Shown in pieces: positions 45,113 through 55,456 of a stretch of DNA of 64,000 nt. The notes under the pieces are model-generated. The model was given only the letters and a program-made list of their open reading frames with translations. It had not been told where the DNA came from and did no database searches. The translations under genes and the position numbers were made by a program. This DNA comes from Agrypnia vestita (lineage: Eukaryota; Arthropoda; Insecta; Trichoptera; Phryganeidae): positions 62,001 to 126,000 of the forward strand of contig JADDOH010000163.1 of NCBI GenBank assembly GCA_016648135.1. The letters are read 5' to 3'. Numbering within the stretch: position 1 is the first letter of the stretch; every line of letters starts with the position of its first letter.

Positions 45113-45208
45113 TTCTGGTTTGTGTCTTCTGGGGTATTATGCCGTCTTGTTACGATCTTTCTGGCCGACGTCTCGACGGCATAATACCCCAAAAGACACA
45201 AACCAGAA
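45113..45208. repeat. Near-perfect 34-bp-arm hairpin
   Basis: TTCTGGTTTGTGTCTTCTGG and GGTATTATGCCGTC (45113-45146) are inverted at 45175-45208 with one mismatch, around a 28-base loop containing GGCCGACGTCTCGAC. It lies just after a GATGTCTC-type phrase (GATCTCTTACAGAGACGTTT). It may be the core of a small foldback transposon. Confidence 0.8.
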
Positions 45209-45299
45209 GATTCTGAGTGGCCGTGAAAACTTAGAACATTCTTAATGTTTAGATTAGTTTATTTATTTCAGAGAGATTATATTAGATTAATTTAGTTTA

Positions 45300-45435
45300 G
45301 CGGCGATCCTCTTCAGCTCCTACACAGAGCAGAAGGGTATCGCCGGAGACCGAGCAGAATGGAGGAAATGTGCTTTGCTGCAAACCAATCCCACGGATCG
45401 AAACCTTATCGACCTTATACGCAGTCTCTTTTTAA
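45300..45435 (+). pseudogene. LINE C-terminal tail fragment
   Basis: One plus-strand frame reads GDRAEWRKCALLQTNPTDRN then LIDLIRSLF. The motif 'DRAEWR' is the end-of-ORF signature of many insect LINE polyproteins. Only this tail is visible. Its right end overlaps a head-like block (45402-45485) also present at 6748-6832. Confidence 0.45.
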
Positions 45436-45556
45436 TTAATTAACACACATATTATTCCATTTTCGAAAGCAATCCACTTTTTATAATGCGATAGTCACAA
45501 ATAACTTTGTGTATACGTGCATCTTCTACCTACCTGTATGAACGCCAGAAGTAAAT

Positions 45557-45690
45557 TTAAAAAAAATATTCTTACTATTTTCAAACAAAGCTAAACGCTT
45601 GTGCTATGAAAATGGACTAACTTGCTGGTCTGGAGTGAGATTCGAACCCGCGGCCTTTGGATCACGAGGCGAGACCAACAAGCTACCCAT
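45557..45690 (-). repeat. SINE A copy 6
   Basis: The minus strand has GTAGCTTGTTGGTCTCGCCT (with about 14 bases of the head deleted), CGTGATCCAAAGGCCGCGGG, B box GGTTCGAATC, CCAGCAAGTTAGTCCATTTT, ATAGCACAAGCGTTTAGCTT, ending before the TTCCGTGTTCGC part. Confidence 0.8.
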
Positions 45691-47640
45691 TTTGAATTCA
45701 TTGTTAATTTTTGGAAAAAATATTATTTCAATAGTCGTAAACTAAAACATCTCTAATAAAGAATTAATAATAAATATCTTAAAAACCGTCGAAATCCAAA
45801 AAAAATCTTAGTTAACCGTATTAAGTTGCGTAATACTTATTTTATACCAATAAATATCGAAAACATCCCTCCTTCTACAGAAAGTAATTTCCATCTTGAC
45901 TTATAATATTCTAGATAAATTTATATCATAACATTAATGAACAAGCACTGCATGAGTTAGACTGACTTTCAGCGATAAATCGCAAAATATACCCAGTAAT
46001 CTAGCATGTAAAAGTGACTAGATTATCCGTGGTGAGTGCGAATCTAGCCAACATTACCTGTCTGCTATTAGTAACATTTAAGTGTCGTAATACCTTGGCT
46101 GAAACATCAATATACTATACTCCTTAACCTTAAAAAACGGCGACCACGAAGGGAAAAGTTTCTTTACGTAAGGGCTAGATCTCAAACACTGAAACGACGA
46201 CCAATACAGCTAATAGGCCTGACGATTAATTTTTTAGCTTGACCATAGAGAAAGTCTTAAGCATAATATTGACAGTTACTAACTTATTTAGTTTATTAGC
46301 GTTTCACCATCATCACAAATATATCTATTTAAATGCATGCAAGGAATAATTTTCTTTCTGATTTAAAAGGTGCTATCACAGGGACTTAATCCTACAACTT
46401 TTCTATTGCGGATTTTAAAAATGTTCCTTGAGTTTTGGGGCCAACTAGAGATTTAGTTTAAAGTATTCTATTCAATACAGTTGGTAGCTTCCTACAGAAG
46501 TATGTCGATGTCTCACGGGAGAAAACGGAATGAATAAATTTGACGTGTGTTGGCTGTAAATTTTCGTTGTTCAGTGAAAAACCGTAAAAAAAGATCCACA
46601 CCAAATTTTGTAGGTAGGTTTTCACATGTGAGATATGTTTTTATCGCCACTAAAGTTTCTAGAGTTTCTATATCTTGAAGATATTGAATGTAACGAGAGA
46701 GATGAGTTCCGTAATATGTACAAGGCAACCACAAACCGACAGAATCGAGACCGAGGAGACGAACAAGATGGAGGTGGGCGGATAATATCAAGATTTTGTC
46801 ACGGGATCGTAGCTACGGGAAGAAAATGAAACACTTTTTTAAATTCTCATTAATTGTTTCTAGAATATTTCACATATTAATCATAAATACTCACTCGAGA
46901 CGGATATCTGTCGCTTGTTTTGAATATTTCAAAGCTATGTCAGAAATAACTCGGCCCTCACGTGCGCCTGACTTTGCTTTTATATAAAAATGTTATAATA
47001 ATTTCGCGAATTTTCGAGTAGTTTGTACTTTCTCCATAATTCTAGTAGTTATGTCAATTGTGCAGTTGATTCTAGATTCATGTTCGAGAGACTTTGATAC
47101 TACACGTTACCATTATTTTTGATTCTCGTGAAAATATTTAGGTATGCAAGAGGTTAAGGGCTGAATAGTGCTCTATGGCAGCGGTCATGGATAACACTGA
47201 AGAAGAAAAAAGTATTTATGATATATACAGTAAATTATAGTAAAGTCTTTTTTGAGTGTAAATGAAAACTCACAGGTTACTTAGCTGCACCTTTCCCAAC
47301 TATATTCCTAACAGAAATATAAGTCCAAAGTTTATTTTATTTAAAAATTCAAAATATGCATGTCGCAATACAAATGTCCAATTTATCAATTAATGAAGGG
47401 TGGACGCTCACATCCCGTTATGAAGTAATTTATATTTTAACAAAAAAAATTACCTGGTCTTGATACAGATTATATCAGAACGAATGACGAAATTTCTTAG
47501 AAGTTCTTAAGAAACTGAACACCGAAATAGTTTCACAGATAGCATGGTACTAATGTGATTTGAAGGCTTTTGGGGCCATGACAAAAGAGCCTGCGGGCTG
47601 ACGAGGAGTGTACATTGTATACAAGAGAACATGAAAACGT
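45691..47640. other. No gene seen
   Basis: Mixed unique DNA. Three overlapping ORFs at 46513-46987 on both strands have no recognised domain. No supported gene. Confidence 0.4.
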
Positions 47641-47835
47641 TACCTCCAAAAAACAAGGAGAGTTAAACAACCCAATCTTGCATCGTAAAGCAGATCTGCC
47701 GAGAGCATTTGGCTGATGTTCCCCGGATATTGGCCTCCGAAGCAGTGTCGGAATACCGCGGCAAGATCGTTAACTCTGCTCGTATTTTTTAGGAATTTCT
47801 TCTCCGGCACGTGTTTTCAATTAGGTAACGAGGAT
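47641..47835. other. Complex unique segment, possibly conserved
   Basis: Balanced, non-repetitive DNA (AGCAGATCTGCCGAGAGCAT, GTTCCCCGGATATTGGCCTC, CCGCGGCAAGATCGTTAACT). No ORF of note; could be non-coding regulatory DNA. Confidence 0.25.
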
Positions 47836-47929
47836 TACTCTTTAAACAATCGATCGTAAAAACACCATAATTCATTCAGTCGTTGTATCTATAAAATAAA
47901 GTATGCAAAAAAAATACTGTAGGGCTAAA

Positions 47930-48640
47930 GCGTTTCGTCCGCCTTTGGGCTGGCAGTTGTATTGCAAATTGCATTTTTTTAACCAACCACACAATTTAGT
48001 TAAACAATTGAAATATATATATGGTTTATTACGCGTTGGTGCCGTCCCTATAACAGTATGGTATTATTGGGTGGGGAGGGGCTTATAAGTCCACCGTGCG
48101 TACAGCCATTAATCATAATGCAAAAAAATAATTATTAAAACGATTCTCAAAAAACCTTATGACTATCCTACTGTAAATATATTTCAAGAATTTAATGTAC
48201 CGTCACACACAAAAATATACAAAACAAACTCCCTACGCCAAATTTGCAAAGAATATTTTATAAATAAATCTCACCCCTTAAACTGTATAAGTAGTAGACA
48301 CAGAACGAAGGGACAAATAAAGATACCATCTTTAAGAACCGCCATGTCACAATATCATTATACATACTTGGGAGTTAAATGGTACAATACATTGTTGTCG
48401 CAAAACAAATTTCAAGAAAGGAACATTCCAAAATACGAACAGTTTAAGAAAGAAGTTAAATCATTGATTTTCGACAACGATGAATTGTAACATTGCCCAC
48501 CTAAATGGTTTCTGCTTTTATACCTTAATTTAACTTGTAAATACTCCTCCCATAAGCTCGAGCTTTGGCTCTTATTATGGAGAGTATAATGTCTGTAAAA
48601 ATTTTGTAAAATAGAATAAACTTATTATAAAAAACATGTA
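47930..48640 (+). pseudogene. LINE reverse transcriptase C-terminus and 3' UTR
   Basis: Three frames join into a jockey/CR1-like RT end. Frame 1 (to about 48055) reads HNLVKQLKYIYGLLRVGAVP. After a frameshift, QYGIIGWGGAYKSTVRTAIN is seen in the next frame, matching the 'YGI..WG' motif of the thumb region. A run of A at 48122-48128 shifts the frame again, and 48119-48490 is open for 123 codons: KTILKKPYDYP, KIYKTNSLRQICKEYF, RHRTKGQIKIPSL, YLGVKWYNTLL, FKKEVKSLIF. The pattern 'R.R....I.IP....YLG...WN.L' is the usual C-terminus. The 3' UTR ends AGAATAAACTTATTAT near 48630. The 5' part is missing; it is a dead copy. Confidence 0.7.
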
Positions 48641-48832
48641 TCTAATGTATATATAAATATGATAAATAAAATAAAAAATAAATATTTCCAGCATATAATG
48701 TTAAATTGACAAAACTATCTCCATGATAACGAGACTAGTATGAGATGGATGGAGATGAGGAAGGATTTAATTAGGTTTTGAGAAAGGTAAACGTTAACTG
48801 TGTGATTGGACACATTTATTAATTTTAAAATA

Positions 48833-49030
48833 TTTTTTTTTATAAAATAGAATTGCGAACACGAAATACGTATCGCATCATATTTTTACAATTTTCAAAC
48901 TAAGCTAAATGCTTGTGCTTTAAAAATAGGACTAACTTTCTGGTATCCTGGAATGGGTCCGAGGCTCGAACCACCGACCACCAGATCACAAGGCGAGCGT
49001 CATGAGCATTACACCAACAAGCTACTCATT
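48833..49030 (-). repeat. SINE A copy 7, near full length
   Basis: The minus strand runs GAGTAGCTTGTTGGTGTAAT, GCTCGCCTTGTGATC, B box GGTTCGAGCC, AGAAAGTTAGTCCTATTTTT, AGCATTTAGCTTAGTTTGAA, TGATGCGATACGTATTTCGT, GTTCGCAATTC, and a T-rich plus-strand end (A tail). Confidence 0.85.
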
Positions 49031-49129
49031 TAATAAATTTAAAACTTTTTAAAAAATGTATGAGGTAATGCCTGAACACTCAGCCAATATAATTAATAAC
49101 CAGTTGAATTTTACGAATAACCCATTATT

Positions 49130-49197
49130 TGATATTTGAGTATTGTATTGTATTGAGTATTGAGTATGATATATTTGAGTATTGAGCATCTTGAGTC
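49130..49197 (+). repeat. TATTGAG short tandem repeat
   Basis: Repeated GAGTATTGTATT and TTGAGTATTGAG words over about 65 bp. Confidence 0.5.
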
Positions 49198-49210
49198 ATT
49201 TCTATTTAGT

Positions 49211-49810
49211 AGCATGTGTGTACCTAACCGCCGGTTGATTTACGAGCATGCTCATTTGATTCGCAGGTGGAAGGGGTATCTTTTGAGCATGTCTGAACAG
49301 GCTTGCTTATGAGCATGCTAATGTCATTCGCGGCTAGTGGGTATCAATTATCAATGAGATCTTCTCAGTCCGCGGCAGATGAAACAAATATGGCGCGTTG
49401 GGGAGATGACAAAACATATATTTTCGTGACTTATTATAGGAATCACGAAAGTCTGTGGAATACTCGGTCACCGCTATGTAAAAATAATATATCAAGAAAT
49501 AAAGTTTTTAAAACTTTATTAAAAGACATGAATGATTCAAATCTTACAATAAAAATTATAAAAACTAAAATCAAAAATTTGCGGATGGAAACTCGGGAAT
49601 TGCTTTGATTTATTGGTTCACTTGAATTTCCTTTTAAGTGTGCAAAGTTTCCATATTGAACAACAGCGTCTCTATTCTATGATAAGAGCATGCCAGTAAT
49701 AAGTATGTGTGTTTGATTGTTAGCTTTCAGCATGCTCAATATTCTTATAACGCGCAGGTATGTACAATTGTATGTAAAAGCATGCTAGTATGGTAAAAAA
49801 TAAGCATGTG
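49211..49810. mobile_element. GCATGC-cluster region around a MADF-like ORF; candidate DNA transposon
   Basis: AGCATG followed by C or T occurs eight times: at 49211, 49245, 49286, 49312 upstream of the ORF and at 49687, 49729, 49779, 49803 downstream. Five are the full palindrome GCATGC. In DNA this AT-rich, far fewer would be expected by chance. The symmetric arrangement (four each side of one ORF) resembles the subterminal binding-site arrays of some DNA transposons. I did not find clear terminal inverted repeats or a target duplication, so the boundaries are only the outermost motifs. Confidence 0.4.
49309..49608 (+). CDS. MADF-like (Myb/SANT-like) DNA-binding ORF
   Basis: The frame is open from 49303; the first ATG is 49309 and a second candidate, ATG 49390, begins MARWGDDKTYIFVTYY directly at the domain. 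The translation fits the MADF domain: an initial Trp and acidic stretch, FVTYYRNHESLWNTRSP (the 'Y..HP.LW....P' core), then a basic Asn/Arg segment (CKNNISRNKVFKTLL) and IIKTKIKNLRMETRELL (the '..KIKNLR..Y.RE' end). MADF proteins are sequence-specific DNA binders; in insects they occur in host transcription factors and in PIF/Harbinger-type transposons. The ORF ends with TGA right after the domain, so no other domain is attached. It is surrounded by GCATG repeats and could be an intact small DNA-binding protein, an exon, or the remnant of a transposon accessory gene. The domain call is from pattern only. Confidence 0.45.
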   Translation: MSMLMSFAASGYQLSMRSSQSAADETNMARWGDDKTYIFVTYYRNHESLWNTRSPLCKNNISRNKVFKTLLKDMNDSNLTIKIIKTKIKNLRMETRELL

Positions 49811-50084
49811 TATCAGTACCTTAAATGTAGCTACTAATTTACTCAAATAAGTAACGGATAATTACTATACTTACGTCCTAACGAAGATACAGTGGTATCG
49901 AAACCAGTAGACGTATAGTTATTTAATTAAAATTAATAAATTATTTATATTATTATAATGAAGATTGAATACCTAGTCTTCTGTACCTACATATATTATT
50001 ACACTCTGAATTTCTCAAATTTTCATAACAATTAGTTATAAAAGCTTTATTATAATGAGTTTTTAATATTTTTATTACATTAAT

Positions 50085-50220
50085 TGACCGGCCCAGGCTA
50101 CCTACTGGCCCTGTGGCCCAGGGCGGGACTGGTTCGGGGGCTTTAGTGCCACGGCCGGGGGTAATTAGAGGTGGGAAGCTTCTGATCCGCATACAGGTTT
50201 CCTCGGACGCTCGCTGTCAG
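50085..50220. other. GC-rich patch
   Basis: GACCGGCCCAGGCTACCTAC, CTGTGGCCCAGGGCGGGACT and CACGGCCGGGGGTAATTAGA make a short GC-rich patch in AT-rich DNA. It may be a LINE or SINE piece, but I find no other copy. ORFs on both strands here are compositional. Confidence 0.3.
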
Positions 50221-50619
50221 TTCGTACCGTACTTATACGGAATTATTCAGCAAATTATACACTGTAATGAATTCACTGCGTGTATTATGCTGCATCACAT
50301 TTTAATATTAATTTGAAAAGATGTTGATTTAATTTTTTTTTCGCTTTCTTCAAAATATTGCATTTTGGTTGTGCATTAACGCGTGTGTTTTGGTTGAACC
50401 ATTATTTTAATTAATTAAAATGTAATTTATTTTAGTTTATATTTGCTTAATTTATTCTGTTAATATGTTAATATGCTGTTAATTTTCTCTAAAATAAATA
50501 AATAAAAATGGCGTCAAAATATTTTTGAGCGTGGCTGAGGAGCCCTATTCTGGAACCGCATGCATCCAGTGGTTAGTGGGGTTCTGAAAGAAGGGTTTTA
50601 AGAATTCCTTTTTTTCTTG

Positions 50620-50657
50620 AAAATTGCATCCATATATACATATATGGATGCAATTTT
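50620..50657. repeat. 38-bp near-perfect palindrome
   Basis: The sequence reads AAAATTGCATCCATATAT and, after a two-base centre, its inverse. It abuts the 3' end of SINE A copy 8. Confidence 0.8.
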
Positions 50658-50662
50658 ATGAA

Positions 50663-50752
50663 ACGAAATACGTGTCGCATCAGTATTCTTTCCGTATTTT
50701 TTTCCAAATTAAACCAAATGCTTGTATGAAAATAGGACTGACTTGCTGATAT
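50663..50752 (-). repeat. SINE A copy 8, body only
   Basis: The minus strand has AGCAAGTCAGTCCTATTTTC, the AAGCATTTGGTTTAATTTGG block and TGATGCGACACGTATTTCG. The tRNA-like head is gone. The LTR starts about 55 bp downstream. Confidence 0.7.
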
Positions 50753-50806
50753 CTGAAAATAAAAATAAAATATGGACCAGCAGTATTTTACTTGTTTCTA
50801 AATCAT

Positions 50807-51409
50807 TGTTGTATGCGTATTGTAACGAGATGCTAAAAAGGAATTCACGCACTGTCCGAATCCCTGGTAAAATATATCGCTTGGAAAAACACTATAGAAA
50901 TATCGAGAACGATCTACAGTAATCTAGGGTTATCTACAGTAATCTAGGGTTATCTACAGAATTCTAGAAGCGTCTATAAACACCTGGAACAGCCTAGAAG
51001 CGATAGGACCCTTCTCCTAAACACTTGAATAATCTAGGAGGTTCGATAATGCAGCGTTTGGGTATAAATAGCGCGGATCTAGGCCGGCGCGGGGAGTCGT
51101 GTTTCGACAGATCGTTCAGTGCAAAGTAACTTGCGAGACAACGGCCAGGTATGCCCAGTCATGAAATTGCGAAGCGACAGATGTGGTGCGAAATAATCGG
51201 GCGAGCGCTTACCTAAGTGGCGAAATAAATAAATGCGATAAATGTACTTACTAAAAGTGATAAGTAAAATGTTACCCAGCTATAATGAAGTTTTTATATA
51301 CGAGTGATATATTTCGAAATAGTGAGATTTAAAGAATAACGTTAAGTTTAATAATTAATTAATTAATTTCCAGGGTTTTCATTCGTCTCCCTAGCCACGA
51401 TCCGTGATA
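50807..51409 (+). mobile_element. LTR (family H), copy C
   Basis: Starts TGTTGTATGCGTATTGTAAC and ends about GATCCGTGATA. The U3-like part has a 20-bp unit (TATCTACAGTAATCTAGGGT) repeated 2.5 times at 50912-50959, where copy B has a single unit. GGGTATAAATAGCGCGGATC at about 51060 is a strong TATA box, followed by the GC-rich leader-like CGACAGATCGTTCAGTGC, then AATGAAGTTTTTATATACGA and CAGGGTTTTCATTCGTCTCC. No coding region follows, so it is a solo LTR. The 66-codon ORF crossing its left end (50722-50922) only looks like the one in copy B because the DNA is homologous. Confidence 0.75.
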
Positions 51410-52840
51410 GTACGCACGCATACATATGCATAATACATTGGTTTACAGCGATCTCTAGGTTTCTTAACTATCCACCATTTCCTTACACACAGTAGTATTT
51501 TGTCCAGTGTAGTCATGGCACGTAGCACTGGACATCTTGGGAGTTAGACATAAATAGTGCCGATGTCTTCTATTACGTAAGTGCAAACATATACTATAGG
51601 CTATGAGCCAGCGACCGCCAGACTTACGTTATAGTATCAAAGCTAAAATATTTTCTCTACGTGTACACTTTACTAGGCAAGAAGGTTTTGGATATTCTGA
51701 CATTTAGTTCGGGGATTTCGGCCAATAATATTGGTACAAAAAATGAGTAATTTAAACGTAAAAATACCAAATCTGATTTTTTAATATGCTTAACGGGACA
51801 ATACTATCTTATATGAATCATTGCCATACGTTTTTCGCGGGTCATTTCTTCCACCATGCATTTAACGTCATTTAATGTCATTTACGTTATAGTAAAAATC
51901 TGAATTTTATATATTTTATTCGGGGCATTATTTTACAATATTACCCGATACCTTATATTTTAATGTTTTACTTATACATTTTTTATACCTTTGTTATCTG
52001 TTATCTGCCAAAATCCCCCGGACTCAAATATCATAATATCCAAACCTTTTTACCTATTATAGTATGCATTTACAGGAGATGTTACTCGGCAGAACTGGCC
52101 AAATTTACAACACTCTCATAAAATATACTAGGTATATTGATTTTTTCGTTTCAAAAATTTCATCGTATGTGTGTATAACTTTTTTCATATTATAATTTTG
52201 TACGGTATTATTTTGGTAATTTTATTTGACCGTTCTGTATATCAACTTAAGTAAACTTAACAATATGATAATATCCACTTTTCATAGATTAATTTTAATT
52301 ATTTAATGATATCCCTACTTTTCCAAGGGATATCGTTCCTTTATGATTAAATATAATTTAATTTAACATTGAAAATAAATTGAGAATAATACTTCAAATA
52401 TAACAGTAATAAAAATGTCGAACGACAAGAATTTTGATTTTATAGCTTAAGAATGATGTTTTTTTTGTAAAAATTGCAACGTCATTAATAAAGAAATATA
52501 ATTCAAATCATAAAGGTATTTTTTTACTACTTATTTGTATTTACCGACATATTTACACTGATTACATTATTTTATTTAAATCTGTCAGTTTGTCGTTCGT
52601 TTATTATTCTCTTCTTCTTCTTCTCTACTAACTAGTAGCTAGAGTTCTGAAACTTTGATCATTTATTTCTTAAGTGCATGACTTTACATTATTAAATCGT
52701 TTTCGATATTATTTGGTAATATTTCGATTAAAATTAGTAATTACTTCACTCGAATTAAATTAGCAATCACGTCACTCACTATGACTTCTATGTTTTTCAC
52801 TCACTCAGTTTTTTTTATCAAAAAATTTGATAAAAAACCT
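51410..52840. other. No gene seen
   Basis: Unique, increasingly AT-rich DNA. A TTC repeat lies at about 52610-52623. No supported gene. Confidence 0.45.
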
Positions 52841-52841
52841 A

Positions 52842-53044
52842 AACTATTATCTCTACTCGACTTGAATTATAATTTTATATTCAACTACTCGAGTTTCGTG
52901 AGCATTAAAGTCTCATCCACATGTGAAGTTTAAAACGTAATAATAATAATACTTCTCTAATCTATGAGGGATTCTGATACTCTCGAAACTCGAGTAGTTT
53001 AATATAATTTTTTTATTAAATTCACGTAGAGATAACATAGTTCA
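52842..53044. mobile_element. CTCTCGAAACTCGAGTAGT-type foldback, complete
   Basis: The left arm (AACTATTATCTCTACTCG, TTCAACTACTCGAGTTTCGT) and the right arm (CTCTCGAAACTCGAGTAGTT, CACGTAGAGATAACATAGTT) are inverted copies of about 65 bp around a loop of about 65 bp. Single arms occur at 7965-8090 and 40160-40245. Non-coding. Confidence 0.65.
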
Positions 53045-54760
53045 TATTTTTTATTTATTTTAATGATCATCATGAATTATCTCCTTTTTTTTAATAAAAC
53101 ATAGCTATATTTTAGAGATATTCATTACTTATATGCCACATCATAAACCTTTTTTCACATTTTTCAATACTGTTTAACATATTATAAGCAGATTTTAAAA
53201 TTCTCAAACAGTACCATTTCTGTAATACGTATTATTAAATTTATTCCATTCAAATGAGCAGCTATTTATATATTTTACAAATTCAGGTAGCATAGTGAAG
53301 TACTTGTCGAATACAGTCTTATTTCATCTGATAAAAGAAACGATGAAATTCACCGGTTTTGGTCGCATTTCAATAATGCTAAAAGAGAGGATTTATTTTA
53401 ATAGTAATATGATTAAATTAATAAGAGAATGATTGTTACTTGGACAATAATGAATGGATTTGGTCAGTTCTTTCGTAAACTTTCGTGAACATTATTATTT
53501 TCAACTACGGAAGACTACGCTAGCTGGACATTAAGAACCCCGAAAAATGAGTACCAGACAATGAAGCTGAGAATGTCCGATTATGTAGTAGTGGACTGTC
53601 GTACTCTGAGGGTGAAGCACTGGAAGAGAAGTGCGACATAGAAAAAAATGGTGACAAATCCAGCATCGATTATAATAATTTTTTACTCTATATTAAGGAC
53701 TGAAAAAGTGAATAATTACATAACTATATTTCTTTTTTGTAAAACATAAGAATCCCAGAAGGATTCTAAAAAATAACATTTGCGTAATGGAAGTTTGAAA
53801 AGACATGCATTGGCATATTGATTTATAGTTTATTTGGATATATTACGTGCATAAACGTCTTAATATGTGCGAGTCCCCTTTCTTTCTTGATAATTCTATT
53901 AATTTTCAATCGTCTTGTCTGTTTTTATTATTCGTTATTATATAGGATAATCGTTATTATATAAGATAATATAATGTTTTAATACAAATATTTAAAGAAT
54001 TTTCATTCATAAAATACAAGTGGCGGCAGAATAAGAAAGAAAGACAAAAATACTTCACAAAATTGATCGATGTACAAAAGTCTCAAATTCTTTGACAACC
54101 TTTCAAAGGTAACACAAACATATTCAAAATAAAAGAATTTAAATTACAGTGCAAAAGTTTGTCAATGAAAACTTCTAGTGATTATTGTTATATACTACAA
54201 TATGTTAACAATGTTAAATCAATTGTATGTATTGGAACTAAATAAACATCTAAAAATAAAATAATTAATTTAACCCTCTGCGAATATGTCGCAATCGGCA
54301 TATTTATGTTTTTGCTTTTGCATTGTGCTGATGATTTTCATATATTTTGTGTAATTCTACTGTTATCACAGCCAAAACTTCTGGTGGTGTTTACAAATGC
54401 CTGCCCATACCTGGTGATGTTCCCTACTATAAACTGTATCCCAATATTATTCCGAACACAATGTAACGTTACAAGGATTCCGTATTCCTACATACGCTTC
54501 TGGAATTTCAATCTTATTTTATTTTAACAATCGCGAAGTACCCACCAACATCGTACAAACCTTCACATGCTTCATTCTATTGTTTATGGCGATTTATACT
54601 TGTAGTAAGCGCTTATTTATTCATATTCATAAATCAGGAAATGAATATAACATTGGTGGATTTGCTAACACACAAATTTTTATTAGACGCTAATATGTAA
54701 TTAATGATTTATCTGTCTTATTTTCTCCTTCTTGTCGGCACTCGATTATAGTGACCTCAG
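53045..54760. other. AT-rich, no gene seen
   Basis: No supported gene. The 73-codon ORF at 54306-54527 shows no domain. Confidence 0.45.
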
Positions 54761-54764
54761 TCAG

Positions 54765-55215
54765 ATGAGACACGGCTTTTTTAATGATCCTGAATGAATC
54801 GGTCCTGGACCGTCCTCAACGCTTCAGGGTTTCCCTAATCAGATACAACGAATCCATTCAACATTTCAATCCCGACGATTAGCTATAATCACCAGATATG
54901 GATGCCAAACGAATGAACATCCTCTAAGAAGTGAAGTGCTTGTGAGGAGTGGCAGGGGTGATGAAATGGGATCGAATTATAAACTCGACGATCCGAGACG
55001 ATCTAAACATACTTAGAATGTCTGACGACCGAATTTCTAGGAAAATACTGAGTGCGATTCCTGAGGGAAGACGTCCAGTGGGCCGCCTCAGACACAGTTG
55101 GGCGAGGCAACTCCAGAAACTGTTTTTGGAAAGAACAGGACTACAATGGACGGAGGCCGCACAATCAGCGCAAGACAGGGGCGAATGGAGGCGCCTTTTC
55201 GATTCTCATTAAGTC
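54765..55215 (+). pseudogene. LINE polyprotein C-terminus
   Basis: The plus strand frame at 54949-55212 reads RDDLNILRMSDDRISRKILS, AIPEGRRPVGRLRHSWARQL, then LFLERTGLQWTEAAQSAQDR and GEWRRLFDSH-stop. The order 'RM.D.RI.RKIL....GRRPVGRPR..W', then '...AQDRGEWRRL' at the end, is the C-terminal tail of insect endonuclease/RT LINEs. It resembles the 12575-13008 fragment in its last motif (AQDRG.W) but belongs to a different family. The upstream part (ATGGATGCCAAACGAATGAA) is the degenerate preceding region. 5' truncated. Confidence 0.7.
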
Positions 55216-55456
55216 CAATAGTATCCATTTTTAGGCTATTACTCTTACTTTGATTAGTAGAATAAAAATGGTAACTAGAGGAACTATCTTTTTTTTTCTA
55301 TCTAACACCGAAGGGAGCCCAGATGATAGTGGCGACTGCCCTACGCACATGCGTTTTGATGTACCATTACACAAACGCAGGGGCGTGCAGTGGGAACATC
55401 GCAGCATGACTTTTACGTGACCGATTATTTGGAAAAAATTCGGAATACAGCATATA

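Noticed and set aside
39903..50922. Similar ORF translations starting LLYAYCNEMLKRNSRTVRI at 39903-40097 (minus) and 50722-50922 (plus) looked like a conserved protein.
   Set aside because: Both lie over the start of homologous LTRs. The DNA is similar in all codon positions, and outside the LTR the ORFs share nothing, so the match reflects repeat identity and not coding selection.
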